A stretch of 64,000 nucleotides of DNA from Gymnogyps californianus (Eukaryota; Chordata; Aves; Accipitriformes; Cathartidae), in the NCBI RefSeq assembly GCF_018139145.2, contig NC_059471.1, positions 47,623,486-47,687,485 on the forward strand, read 5' to 3'. The position numbers were made by a program, and so were the translations under genes. Below, in pieces: positions 46,210-58,410 of this stretch. The notes under the pieces are model-generated. The model had not been told where the DNA came from and did not search any database. It saw nothing but the letters and a program-made list of their open reading frames with translations. Numbering within the stretch: position 1 is the stretch's first letter; each line of letters starts with the position of its first letter.

Positions 46210-46530
46210 TCCATGCTAGATGTTTTGTCTTCATCCTTAGTTTTATTTACTGTTTAATGAAGTTGGTTTTCTGCTTTCTTTCATCAGGCAAATGATGAGG
46301 TACAGCAAATGACACCAGCAAATTACAAAATAATCCCTGCAAGTTATACACGGAGACAAAGAATCCATTCCGTGTGATCAGAAAATACAAAGTGATAATA
46401 ATAGCAGGTCTGATGGAGGTTATGTCTCACAGCTCTTTAGGTCAGATAATAATGTGCTATGTCATTAAGCTGCGGTATCACTTTCCTGACTATTGTAATT
46501 GATGGTTCATGATATAGATACACTATAAAG
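46210..46530. promoter_or_regulatory. Candidate conserved non-coding element
   Basis: Repeat-free, non-coding and rich in candidate sites: CTAATTACC near 46197-46205, several AAAT and TAAT cores, AGGTCA at 46439-46444, TGTCATTAAG at about 46460, TTGTAATTGATGG near 46493-46505. The evidence is composition and motif density only. No alignment available. Confidence 0.3.
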
Positions 46531-46690
46531 CAAGTAGTATGTTTTGAAATCCCCATCTATAAAATTGAGATGTGTTTTCTGTAAGCTCTGCATTTCTCTT
46601 TGCTCTTCCTTAGGCTATTTCTTTGCCTTTCTGAGTCATGAATAATAAACACAAGCACCTTTATTTGACAGTTCAAAGTAATCTAGCAAA

Positions 46691-46822
46691 TTACACACAC
46701 ATGCATGCATATACATCAACACATACATACATAATAGTATGCACATATATGGTATTACTTACATATAGTATTCAACATAGCTATGTATATGTACACACAC
46801 ACTATCATATACATCTATTCAA
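46691..46822. repeat. Degenerate CA/TA/CATA-rich repeat
   Basis: ACACACACATGCATGCATATAC and later TACACACACAC segments interspersed with CATACATACATA. Low-complexity, decayed microsatellite. Confidence 0.75.
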
Positions 46823-48653
46823 AGAGAGCAAAAGAGTGAAAGAAAGTGAGGAGGATTGTTTAAACTATTTTGGAAATCTTGACTACTGTGCTGATAAGCT
46901 TTGCCAGTACAGCTAAATAAAAGAGGACCCAGGAACAGAAGGACGGGGGCACTCTGCTCTAGCTGCCCACACTGTTTAATTGTCACCTGCCTCCCAGATA
47001 TGTTTTCAACTACTCAAACTACTTCTCTTCCAACCACAATTTGGGGAACACTTTACTCTGGAAATCAACCTCAAAAGGCAACTTGGACAAGGCTGGATCT
47101 GTTTAATTCCCTTTATCTTTCTACCACAGTATCTTAGCAGGCTTTGCACTTTCAGACACCCCTGTGTATCCCATTTACCATCGGTTTCGTGCTCCTCACT
47201 TTCCTTTTGTCTGTAGGCTGCAACACAGCCTTCACAGTAATTCTGGTGCTCTGCACTGAAAATAAATCAATACATAAACAAAAATTCTGGTTTATGGCCC
47301 AAGGGGCATCCTGTGGAGCCAAGGGAAAACACAGGGCTGTATAATGTGGACATGGCCAGTCTGCTCTGGAGAGTGCTAGCTCTGACATCTAGCTCTCAGC
47401 AGTGTGAGTGATGTCCAGTTCATGCCACTTGGCTCTAGGGCCAGGGAGAAGTCCTCTTTTTTTATAGCAGCACAGACAAAGCACAGAAAGACATATAGAG
47501 CACTTTTTATTGAATATGCATCGAAAGAGCCCAGTTCACATCACTACACAAGGAGTATACTCAGTGAAAATGTAATAGATCTGACACATTTAGATCTGGA
47601 TTTCTGTACATTTCTTGCATATGCATAAGAACCATTTTTGCAAGCTTCAACCTCCCTGAGCTGACTGGCATCCCAAAAGTATGTTTACCATAAGTATGGG
47701 AAGAGGTGTGTGCCATACATTTTCACACAAGGCCACAGGATTTTACTCTAAATGGGCCATCCAGCTTTAGCAGTGGCTACATGTTTTTGATCCCTTTCAG
47801 ATGTTGGCTCTGGACAGATCTTTTGCAATGGTCCTATCTATGACACACAAAAAGATGATACTGCTTGACCTTAGAAATTCAGACTAAGATATTCCACAGA
47901 GTCTCTGCTGTGGATTTCAGTAACAGATGACTTAATGATGTACTACTTAGTTTGGTACCTTAGGCGAAATATGCATTATGAGCACCTTGGCAGTGTAGAA
48001 TACCAGGATCCCTACCTGTGAACAGTTGGCCTGTGAATATTATTTATACCAGTGAAACCAGCTTAACAGCACTTTACAGTGTCTCAATAAGAAAGTGAAC
48101 TATACTAAACTAGAAGTGCAGTTGTGCTGCTACTACTACCCTAGAGGTTTTTTGCCAGCAGAGCTGTGCATGTCTCAGATCACAATATCTCAAGGCTGCA
48201 TCATTCATGTGTTCTGGAAAGATATTCCGCCACCTCTCCAAGAGTAATGAATTTCCCATTTCTCAGTCATTCCTTGGCTTCCCAGCTAAAGACTACTGTG
48301 AGTGTATTAGAATAGGAGGGTTAAAAAGAAAAGCACTCCTTTTTTTCTGACAAAGTTGTAACAGCCTATGGACTATCTTGATCAACATAACCGAATTCTT
48401 GTCTCAGGTATTTTGAAGGTACTTCTCAACTGACAGGATCTTGAGCTAGGATTCTTACCTGGCTTGAGAAGCTGGGACTTTTAAATCTTCATGAAGTGTT
48501 ATTCTAATTCATGATAAAAAATACCAATGCCAACATCTTTTCTGTATATTTATGGACAACTTCAACAAAAACCCTAACTTTTTAAGAATGACCAATCTAG
48601 ATAAATGTTATAGACTATCATATATTTGCATGTGTATATGTGTTTGTGTACAT

Positions 48654-48658
48654 ATTAT
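48654..48658 (+). repeat. 5-bp target duplication of LTR B, left
   Basis: ATTAT directly precedes LTR B and recurs at 49230-49234. Confidence 0.9.
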
Positions 48659-48917
48659 TGTACTGGTTTTGGCTGGGATAGAGTTAATTTTCTTCATAGT
48701 AGCTGGTATGAAGCTATGTTTTGGATTTGTGTTGAAAACAGTGCTGATAATACAGGGATGTTTTTGTTATTGCTGAGCAGTGCTTACACAGAGTCAAGGC
48801 CTTTGCTGCTTCTCACACCACCCCACCAGCGAGTAGGCTGGGGGTGCACAAGGAGTTGGGAGGGGACACAGCTGGGACAGCTGACCCCAACTGACCAAAG
48901 GGATATTCCATACCATA

Positions 48918-48925
48918 TGACGTCA
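48918..48925 (+). promoter_or_regulatory. CRE/ATF palindrome in LTR B
   Basis: TGACGTCA, a perfect CREB/ATF palindrome, lies about 9 bp upstream of the LTR TATA box. In LTR A the same position reads TGACATCA, consistent with CpG decay. Confidence 0.6.
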
Positions 48926-48933
48926 TGCTCAAC

Positions 48934-48940
48934 GTATAAA
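48934..48940 (+). promoter_or_regulatory. TATA box of LTR B
   Basis: GTATAAA followed by GCTGGGGGG, at the same place as TATATAAA in LTR A. Transcription, if any, would run rightwards out of the LTR. Confidence 0.6.
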
Positions 48941-49229
48941 GCTGGGGGGAAGAAGAAGGGAGGGGGGGACGTTTGGAATGATGGCGTTTGTCTTCTCAAG
49001 TAACCGTTACGTGTGATGGAGCCCTGCTTTCCTGGACATGGCTGAACACCTGCCTGCCAATGGGAAGCACTGAATGAATTCCTTATTTTGCTTTGCTAGT
49101 GTGCGCGGCTTTTGCTTTACCTATGAAACTGTCTCTATCTCAACCCACGAGTTTTCTCACTTTTACTCTTCCAATTCTCTCCCCCATCCCAACCAGGAGA
49201 GAGTTGCCAGCTGGGGTTAAACCATGACA

Positions 49230-49234
49230 ATTAT
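49230..49234 (+). repeat. 5-bp target duplication of LTR B, right
   Basis: ATTAT, identical to 48654-48658. Confidence 0.9.
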
Positions 49235-50522
49235 GTATGATTTATCCTATTAAATGTTTCTGGTTGTATTTATAAGCCACTTATTAGACATTTAAAAGTA
49301 AAAATCCAACTTTTAAAACTATTCGCTTTAATAATTAGGGTGAACATAGGAGGCTACAGCAATTGCACAGAACTGGTGCATTTCAAAGAGGAGAAATTGT
49401 AAGTGACAGTAACCCTTTATCAATTCATTCTAAGTCAGTTAATTAAACCTGGAATTATTTAAATAAGGTGACAGTCAAAGGAAAAGGTCAATGTTCCCAA
49501 TGTTTCAGTAGGTCTTCCTCATCTCTGGAGTTTAATTAACTCATTTTGAACAGAATGGTCAAAAGTATGCTAAATCTCATAATTCCTTCCCTGTTTTTTA
49601 AAATGCAAAATGCCTATTCTCCTTAGGCCTGCACAATGGCTTTTCAAACTACCAAGTGAAGGAAATTCTCTCTGCCCTCACTAAATCCACAGACTTATAC
49701 ACCTGGAATCCAAAGCAGCTGAAGTGGTGTCTCACCAGTCCATGGCTAACACATACCACTGCTGCAGGGTCACCACAGCAGTGGATATGCCAGTCTCTAC
49801 GTCAGGAAAACATCTGCACAGCATTTTAGTCAAGCACTGGGGCTAAAGGAGCGGGTGGCCTCTCCATTGACCTGCTCTCACTTTGACATTTTGGGGTCAT
49901 GAAGACCCATCTTCATTGAAAATAGCTGCTAGAGACAGATTCATGTCACTGATTACTTCCATTTCTCTCTCATCTGCCCACACTCCATTTCACTAGGCCT
50001 GCTCAAGAATTCAATCTCTTGATGTGTGAAATTGTGCTGGGATTCACATGTTGAAACAGACACAAAGGGGTTGATTCAGAGACTGGAAGAAGCATGCTGA
50101 AACAGAGCATGGGTCCAGAGAGAGTGTGGGAAAACCCTAGGAGAAAAAGCCTACAGAGAAAGCTTTTTGGAGGTTGTTAACCAAAATAAATTTAGTTATG
50201 AGCTGAGGTTTACTGTTTCTTTCCACGCAGAAAATTGAATGAATGGAATTGCACTAAAGAAAAACATGACTCTAAGATTAATCACCTCCTTACAAGAACA
50301 ATCTGAAAAATCCTGAATCTTTGGCTGGTCAGTCAGTTTGAAAAGAGCAATGGCAGGAATGCCTCTAGTGTATGTCCATACACCTAACAAACCAATGAGA
50401 AATGCTAGGATGCAAATGCTTGTCGATGCACCAGCTACTTCATGGTAACTTTTTGTGTTTGTACCCTTACTCAATAGTAAGCACAGCTTAGCGAGCTAAA
50501 GGTATAGTACCTCACCACTTGT

Positions 50523-50680
50523 TTATATAAGTCAAAGAATGTACGTAACCCATGCACCATGGAAAAGCGGCGGTGTTATAATCACATGTACTAACACGGT
50601 GATAATTTGCTTTCGTGCTCATACTCTCAAAATTGTAGCAAGGGCGAGGTAAGAACATTAAACGCAAAAAAACCCGTGCC
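50523..50680 (-). promoter_or_regulatory. CpG-retaining patch with TATA-like motif
   Basis: Eight CpGs occur between 50544 and 50675 in otherwise CpG-poor DNA. On the minus strand this would lie upstream of TTATATAA at 50530-50523. A 93-codon minus-strand frame with no ATG start (50474-50196) and one hydrophobic run (CILAFLIGLLGV) lies about 50 bp further. It could be a decayed LTR promoter, a non-coding RNA promoter or chance. No LTR ends or target duplications were found. Confidence 0.2.
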
Positions 50681-51538
50681 TGAATCCTTCTATCTGCTGC
50701 TGCTTTCTCTGAGGAAGATCTGTTGGTCTAGAGAAACAGGAATTGGAGAGCTCAGTTAAGACACCGAGAGTATGCAGGAGGACAAGATGAGAGATCTGTA
50801 TTCAAGGGACCATATTTCTCATTATTACTCTGATTTTCAGAGAATAAGGAATTTTATGCCAATAAAATATTTTTTCTAATTTGCAGACCACGGACAATTA
50901 CTAGAAACAGATCATAAGAATTTAATATAAGCTTGAAAGGAGTTGCAAAATATTTTGGCAAAAAACTATCAGAGATCTCATACTACTGGCTCTTTTAATT
51001 ATTCTGTTGTGAAATGCAATGCAAAATTGTACAATCATGTTGTCTCACAGAACATTTACGTGATTTTCTTAACTGAAAAGCAGATTTACAGCTGGGGTCT
51101 TATTTAATGATATGTGTGCAGCTTTCCGTAAGATCCTTGTTCCTGCTGCACCCTGGAATCCAACAGTATCATGAAAGGTAACTATCACATGGAGCACTCT
51201 GTCTTTTGGTTTAAGGAAAAATATCTTCTGTCTTGAGAAAATTTTTGCGCAGTGAAAGCTGATTCTGCTCTATAAAGAGTTTACCTGGTTAAAAAAGTGT
51301 CCTGAGCCCTTTCATCTCTTACGGCTGCTAACTTACACCTTATTTTTTCCTTTGAATATTTATGTTTTTCCTTTGCTTTCTCTTTAAAACATTTCTTACT
51401 CTTTTATTACTCTTTTAATTAACCCAGGAACAGAGTCTTTGTGTCCAGACAACTTTGCATTACCTTGTGCTTCTTGCCTCTTTATGTCTTAGCAAATTGT
51501 GTGTGGTTTCATTAGTAACCCAAACCTTGTGCTTCGCT

Positions 51539-51596
51539 GCAGTTTGCAATAAAATTGCAGCTGCAGTTTACAATAAAAATTGCAGTTGCAGTTTCC
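51539..51596. repeat. 24-bp tandem repeat, about 2.4 copies
   Basis: Units starting GCAGTTTGCAATAAAA and GCAGTTTACAATAAAAA with a third partial GCAGTTTCC. The units carry an AATAAA in each copy on the plus strand. Confidence 0.85.
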
Positions 51597-54500
51597 TTGA
51601 GCCTCTCAGAAAAATGCAGCCACATCTATGAAGCTATGAAGCACTACCTGTCAGAGAGGCATTTAAGTGAACAAATGGAGAGTAAAAATTAGGCTGGTGA
51701 AAAGAAACTGCTTTTAATTTCTGGAAACACGGGAGAAATGACTCCGTTGCTTATTCATTGCCATTTTTAATTTTGTGAGCCTTACAACACTTTACCATGA
51801 CCTGAGGGCAAACAAAGCAAGTTGGCTTATTCTTTTTCATCATGGAGTTAGAACAACAAAAATTGTTTGTGATTTCTAGCAACAGTGTTAAAATACATCA
51901 GTGCCTTTATGTGTTCAGTGTTATCGCAAACATAATTTGAAAAATCAAATTGCCTTCAGAGGATATATGAAGACCACCATCTTCTCAGTTTATTATCTCT
52001 TACCATGTCTTATCTGGAACATTTCAAAAACCTTGGTAACTACTAAACATCTGATCTAGAATTATGAGCACAGTGATCTTCTGGACACAGACTGGTAAGA
52101 CACTGCGCCATCATGGTGATAAGCCCGATGTAAATGATTAGATGGAAACCATGCACAGCTGTAAGATTTAAAAGCACCTGATGATATACTTTCAGCTTAT
52201 ATGGGAATCAAGCAGCATTCAAGTTTCCTACACCACACAGGATCAGCAGGTAGAAATGAAATATTAGAAGCACAGTTCTACAAACTATTCACTAGAGAAA
52301 TCCTAACCACCATAAATTTCTATACAGAGAATATAAGCTCATGCTCTAATGTGTCAGGTTTACTTAAAGAAATGTTATAACATCAGAGACTCTTCAGTCA
52401 AATCTAAAGTACAGATGAAAAAAGACCAAAGGGGGTGAGGTACATAGATGTCCCTTATACACTGACCATATGTGCCCACAGAAAAGGCACAGCTCACTGA
52501 AGAGCCCTGAGCAAACAGATTTTATCTCAGCTGGTAACTTTATCTCAGATGTTGAGTGCTAATTCATCTGTCCCCAACAGCTCAAAAGCTGTCCCAGAGG
52601 AGAACTGAAAACTTTATTCTTTCTTCTATTTCTTAAAAAACCAGAGCCCATGACTTCACATTGATCTAGTTATTCTACAGAAAGAATAAAGTTAACAATT
52701 GCGGCTTTACCCTAGCTTTTCTCTGCCCATAAGGGTGCCAAGAGCCCAGATGTGCATTACACAACCTTGGTTAAGGCATTTAATACTGTGGAGAAGAGGT
52801 GAATTAGGGAACATACCTGAGTTCTGATCCAAGCTCAAAATATAAATTCTTGGCCTCATTGCCTGCTCCCCCCAAAACAACTTTCTGCTGTATTTTCTAG
52901 TAAACGAAGATTGCACTATGAAAATACAGATATGAGAAAAGACAGCATGGGAGAAATGTTACATTTACTGGATACCAGCTAATTTCATTCAAATCCAAAA
53001 GCCTCACAAAACAAAACAGAGCTTCTCCTGCTAGGTTTTGTATGAGCTGACGTGTCCTTGTCTTACTGTGTGTTTTATCTCATAGGAGACAAATGTTTAG
53101 ATCTGAGCTGAAATAAAAAAGCTAGATAGAGCTGAGCTCTAGGTCACTTTGATGTGCATTATTCTAGTTTAATACTCTTATATTTGCAAGTAACAGAAAA
53201 ACTAGTTGCAACAATAATCTGTGTGCAATCATTTGATCATTTCCTTCATGTTACTCCTCTTTCCACCATGTGTTTGAGAGAGATTCAAAATTACTAAAGC
53301 AGAATCAATTGTTATAAGAAAAAAATCTAAGATTTACATCAGGGAAGAATTTCTGCAAATCATTTATTACACTGAAAATGCAAGGTCTACCATTTCATAA
53401 AGGTTAAAAGGTAAACAGATTAGATGTTCAAATTATATTACATTTGTTGTATTTTTTCATTTGTATGAAATTAATGCTAAACTAGATCCTCTCGAGACTC
53501 TTGCAAGAGTCGTCTCTGAGTACTTCTGCTGAAATCAATCTAAAAATATTTAGCATTGTGTAAATCCTGTAGTAGGAGCATGCATCTTTGTTAGATCTTG
53601 CCAATATTAAAGAGATTTACAGAAATACAGTGCGTTTGGTATAGTACATTCCTCCCACATATTATGATCATTATTAAATTATTTGCAGATCAGAAAATTA
53701 ATCTGTCCAGTAAATAAAATGAGATAGATAGTTTATTACAAAGTTCTGTGATTGCAGCTGGATTTCTATGGATACATTAACAAGTATCACTGTTTAGAAG
53801 GATGTGCATTTTTTTGTGTGTGTATTTATATTTATATGTATATAAATATATTTAAAAACTAAAACTAAAGTGCTTCCTTCCCCTCAAAAAAGGCTCTCTT
53901 TTTAGATATTTCAGAAATGGTTGCTTTAACACATTTCCAATGCATTTTCATTAATATTTTATTCCACCATCTTACAAACCCACTTCAAGTCACAAACAAT
54001 AACAAGCACAGTTAGACTGCCTACAAATGTAGCCTCTTTTCTGTGACTTCCAAATACATGGGGATTTAGTTCAATAAGGCAGTGCACCTGAATGACAAAA
54101 GAACTCAAGTGAACCAAACTGAAAAGCACAACAGCTGTAGGCTTCTGAGCAGACAAAGTGCCTATGTATTCTGGCACCGGGCTGTACTCGAACTAGACCA
54201 AAAGCAACACTTTGCATTCAACTTTTCTTTCATGAAAGTAGGACGCTGAACTTTTCTTGATTGCATATTTTATTTGAGATTTAAGAAGGATTAGTTCTAA
54301 CTGGCCTGACCATCTCTCTGACTCATTTTTACTCCTTACTATTTTATGGTGCATGCATCTTTTAATCTCTCGCATCTTTTTCTCTTACCAGTGCTATTCC
54401 CTAGCTAATTTGGGCTCCACATATGAGGCTAGTTCCAATTCTTATTCAGGAATGTCTAGTATCTTTGGCTTCTGACAGAATATCCTATCATTTTTCAAAA

Positions 54501-57500
54501 AAATAATTTATACTACTACATACGACATACTTGAGTTTGGCCCATGAATTATAATTGATGAAAAGGGCATCAAATATCCTGATTTGCAGTGAGAGAAAAT
54601 CTATAGGGTTTTTTGCAAAGAAGCGGTCTTTTCATTTTAGTCTATAGTTTTAGTCAAAGTTGTAGGTACTTCCCAGATCTAAGACAGTCACAAAAAAGAA
54701 ACATGATAACATGACAAAAGTGTATCAGATGACTTTCCACGTGATTCTTGCTATTTGTTGTGTTATTTAATATCACAGTAAATAACAAAATAATATAAGA
54801 AGTGACAGTGAGAAAAATGAAATCCCAAAGGATGAGTCAGTTCAGAGTAGAGCTATAGAGCACTCCTCCATTGATAATCTCTTTATTCCCTTTGCAAATA
54901 GAGCTATTACTTAGACTGTTAAGTCCTTACATCACTATTGATACATTCCACTTACTTACATGCTTATAGCAGTCAATGTTTTCTAGCCAAAGCAGCTAAA
55001 GGACTAAACTGACAGGGCAACCAGTGTTGCAGTATTAAAAGTTTAGTGTTAAGAGTAATTCTAGTTATATATAGTTCATTGTGTGGACTTTTTGAACACT
55101 TCCACTAACATTTTGCTTTTATGTGTGAAAATACATAATTTTGTTGCAACAAATATTTTTCCCAAGCATTTAGAAAACTCTCCCCTCTCAACAATTTCTC
55201 AATGTATCTCCACCTAAATTACCATTTTCAATTGAAATATGGCTCTTTCTAGCTATATGTATTAATAAAACCATAACCGGGTTAAACAGATTAAAATCAA
55301 TTGCCCATTTTTAAATTTCATTTTAAATCAGTTTGCATTAGAAACCTAACTGTAGAAATAACAATGCATCTCTGCACCTCGTGGTGTATAAGAAAGGTGG
55401 GAGGTTATTTTCATTGCTTTACTCCATCATGCTTGCCTTGGTTCCTCTTTAGAACTGCATGGTAGCAAAAATATCATAGATGGATGTTGTTGCTATTTGC
55501 TGTAAGCTAGAAGCACTTTTCCAGGAAGCCTGGAACTCTTGAGTTCTACAACCATTGTACCTACAATGGTGTAGAGACATGAGGAAAGGAGAGGTTTGTA
55601 GGAAGGAAGTAACTGCAGCCTGTGGAAAGCCCAAGCTGGTGCAGAGGAAAAGTGTTGGAGAGAAGGATTGGCAGAGAGAAGCTGCTACGTACTGACCACA
55701 ACCTCCCTGCACTCCCCAGCCCCCTGCACCACACAGGAAGGTGGGTAGAGGAGTCAGGAGTGAAGGTGAGCCTGGGAAAGGGGGGAGGAAAGGTGTTTTT
55801 TTAATGTTTGCCTCTTTTGTTTTGGTTGTGAAACTGAGCTCCAAACCCTGAAATGACCTCCTGCACTTTGACAGCCAGATGGTCCTTTCTTGTAACAGCC
55901 CAAAGTTTAAGCAGTCACCCAGAATGGGATGACTGAAGTTCTTCTACTTCTGACGTCTTTAGTCCCATAAAGAGCCTCCACTTCCAGAAATATGCCCTAG
56001 TCACAAGCCTAGAGGGGAGGAGGAGAGAGGGTAAAGCGGAGTTGCTGTTCAGAAATGTAATATTCATGGATCCAGAATGGAACAGTTCAAGAAGTCCTGA
56101 CACAACACTTTTTGATTAAGGCATCAATTATGTGAGACTCTGTGTAGGACAGTGAACCTAAAAGAGCATGAACATGTTTTATTTGTAAGAAATAGGGAAA
56201 CACCAATGCTTTTTTCTGTAATATTCCATAACAACTTGAAAGGTGGACATCAATACAATTAAAAGACTATCAAACTGTTGACAATTATTTTCTTTCTGGT
56301 TTAGGCCAGTTCCAAGGTACTCTGCATGAGTCGCTGCAGCTTTCAAGATATTCTTTTCCTGATATTGGAGACCAAGAACGGTCATTCTTCTTCCTATCTA
56401 GAAATACAACTTGCATTACTAAAGTAGAAGATGGTCAGGCAGAGTGGTACTGAGCAGGTCTAGACTTTTACCCCCAAACTGAGAAATTCATTAAACAGGG
56501 TATCTGCTAATTTCTCCAAGAGTCACTTACTTCCCTCTCATCAAAGCTTTAGCAAATGCAGTCCAGTATTAAGAAATAAAGATGGGAAAGGTAGATATGA
56601 GGTATACTACTTTATGGCCAAGGTAATTAACTTTTGCTTTCCGCATCCTAGTAGATGCAGTCTGGAAGAGTCTGGGGATCTAACTTGAAGTCAGCAGTTT
56701 TCAATACGGATAGAAGCTGCACTCAGCCTGTAGCCTAGAACAAGGAAGAAGGAAACTCCATCAGTGTGTTTCTGCATTTCAAAGCTAGGACACATTTATT
56801 TCTTGATTTATGTAAGATGAGACAAGAGAGTGTGAGAGACTTTGGGAGGGGAGCTAATCAAAAATACTTTTGCAGACTGTAGGACTCAATAAAAACCAGC
56901 AACTTTATGAATTGAAAATATTTTTGAAGGTAGGAGGGATTTGCATTCATGCTGACAGCTTCTGTATCAAGTTTAGCCCAGTGGGAATTGAAACCGCTGA
57001 GATATTAAACCTTGAAAAGAGGGATTTATAATGGAAAGGCTGACAGAACTTTAATTATAGCCAGTAGCACTTTAAGCATACTTAAATGTACTATGTTTTT
57101 ATAAGGACATTATAAAAACCAAAGGGATAGAGGTCATGGATTAGATTGTGCTGGAGTAACCACTGGAACATCTAAGCCTTTAGGCCACTTTTTGGCTCAT
57201 GTTGGCTGACTGAGAGATAAAAAGTCAAGTACCTGAGAATCTAGGTAATATTAGACAACAAGATCTCATGTTTTTAAAATTATTTCACTAACAATATGCA
57301 CATATATTTTTTTTTTCCTTGGGAATGTATAATTGGTAGTCTTTTGCCTTATACAAATACATGAAAAAATCAAAATAAGGATAAAGAATCTTTTCCTTAT
57401 TCAGACAGTTTTATGCCCAACCCACCTAGTACATTATAATACTAGCAGGAATATACAATGTCACTAAGAATCCGCTATACTGTACCTTTGTGATTTGTTC

Positions 57501-58370
57501 ATTGTCATAGCTCACATATTTTGAGGCTCTCAGTGTATAATATTGTTAAATACTATACTATATTAACAAATAACCTGCATATAAACATCTGACTTTTAAA
57601 GCAAAAATTTAACACTAGAGAAAAAGGAGTGAGGTTGACAACCCTGGTAAATGAACTTGGTTGTTTGCGTACAGAGCAGCGCTGTGGCAAATATCTCAAT
57701 CACGGCAGTGAATTTAGGACACAAGACTTAAAATCAGAAGCCAGCAAATTTGTCTCCTGAAGAGGTCACAGTGACCAAAGATATCTCATTAGAAAGGATT
57801 AATTTCAAATCTCAAATGGACTGAATCACCTTCTGGTCATGAAGGAACTGAAGGACTATAAAAATTAGTTTGGATGAATCAGTATATGTCAACAGATCCA
57901 AGTTCCCCAAGTAAGCACCAACAAGGAGTCTTATAAATACACATTTATATTATGTATTATATTACAAAGGTTAAAATAATATAATAAAAGTAATGACTGG
58001 TTGATAGCTTCAGCTCTTCCACTTTAGCAAAGAGTATCAGAGGACAGCTGTCCTCTGTGCTCATGTAGCCTTTAAGCGATTAGTTTATTGGGAAGCTACT
58101 GTGAGATAGAAGAAGAATACATTCAGGCTTCACTCTGGGCTCTCTGAAGTTCAACGGTTAAAAAACCAGTTATCAATAGTACCAAGATAGCATGCCCAAC
58201 TTTAGGCAACGTGACTCCCCATGACACACAGGTCAGCACTTTCGCAGGCTTGGCTTCTATTCCCAGCCAGGACCAAGCCAAGAGGGAATGGCTTCCCAGC
58301 TACCTCATTTGTAAAAGGAAGGGGAGACTACTGACTGGTTCATAGAGAAGCTGTGCAGCTTAGTTAGAAA

Positions 58371-58410
58371 AGTAGTGTAGTTAACAAAAAAGTAGCGTAG
58401 TTAACAAAAA
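58371..58410. repeat. 20-bp tandem duplication
   Basis: AGTAGTGTAGTTAACAAAAA is followed directly by the same sequence with one T-to-C change. Confidence 0.9.

Larger units (their letters stand above)
46531..48658. other. Unique non-coding DNA
   Basis: Contains a CA/TA-rich stretch (46691-46822). Overlapping 60-90 codon frames around 46.6-47.6 kb lie on both strands and show no domain. No gene recognised. Confidence 0.5.
48659..49229 (+). mobile_element. Solo LTR B, ERVL-type
   Basis: It starts TGTACTGGTTTTGGC and ends GGTTAAACCATGACA, the same ends as LTR A, and is flanked by perfect 5-bp duplications (ATTAT). No internal retroviral region remains. Like LTR A it carries the CACAAGGAGTTGGGAGGGGA block and the AGCTGACCC block in U3. 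The centre (about 48949-49125) is unrelated to that of LTR A and belongs to a second variant with a GATGGAGCCCTGCTTTCC segment. Length is 571 bp. The TATA box and a CRE palindrome are preserved (separate entries). Confidence 0.95.

Noticed and set aside
58296..58320. MIR-like phrase CTACCTCATTTGTAAAA
   Set aside because: Only one short phrase fits and the flanks do not follow the MIR consensus.
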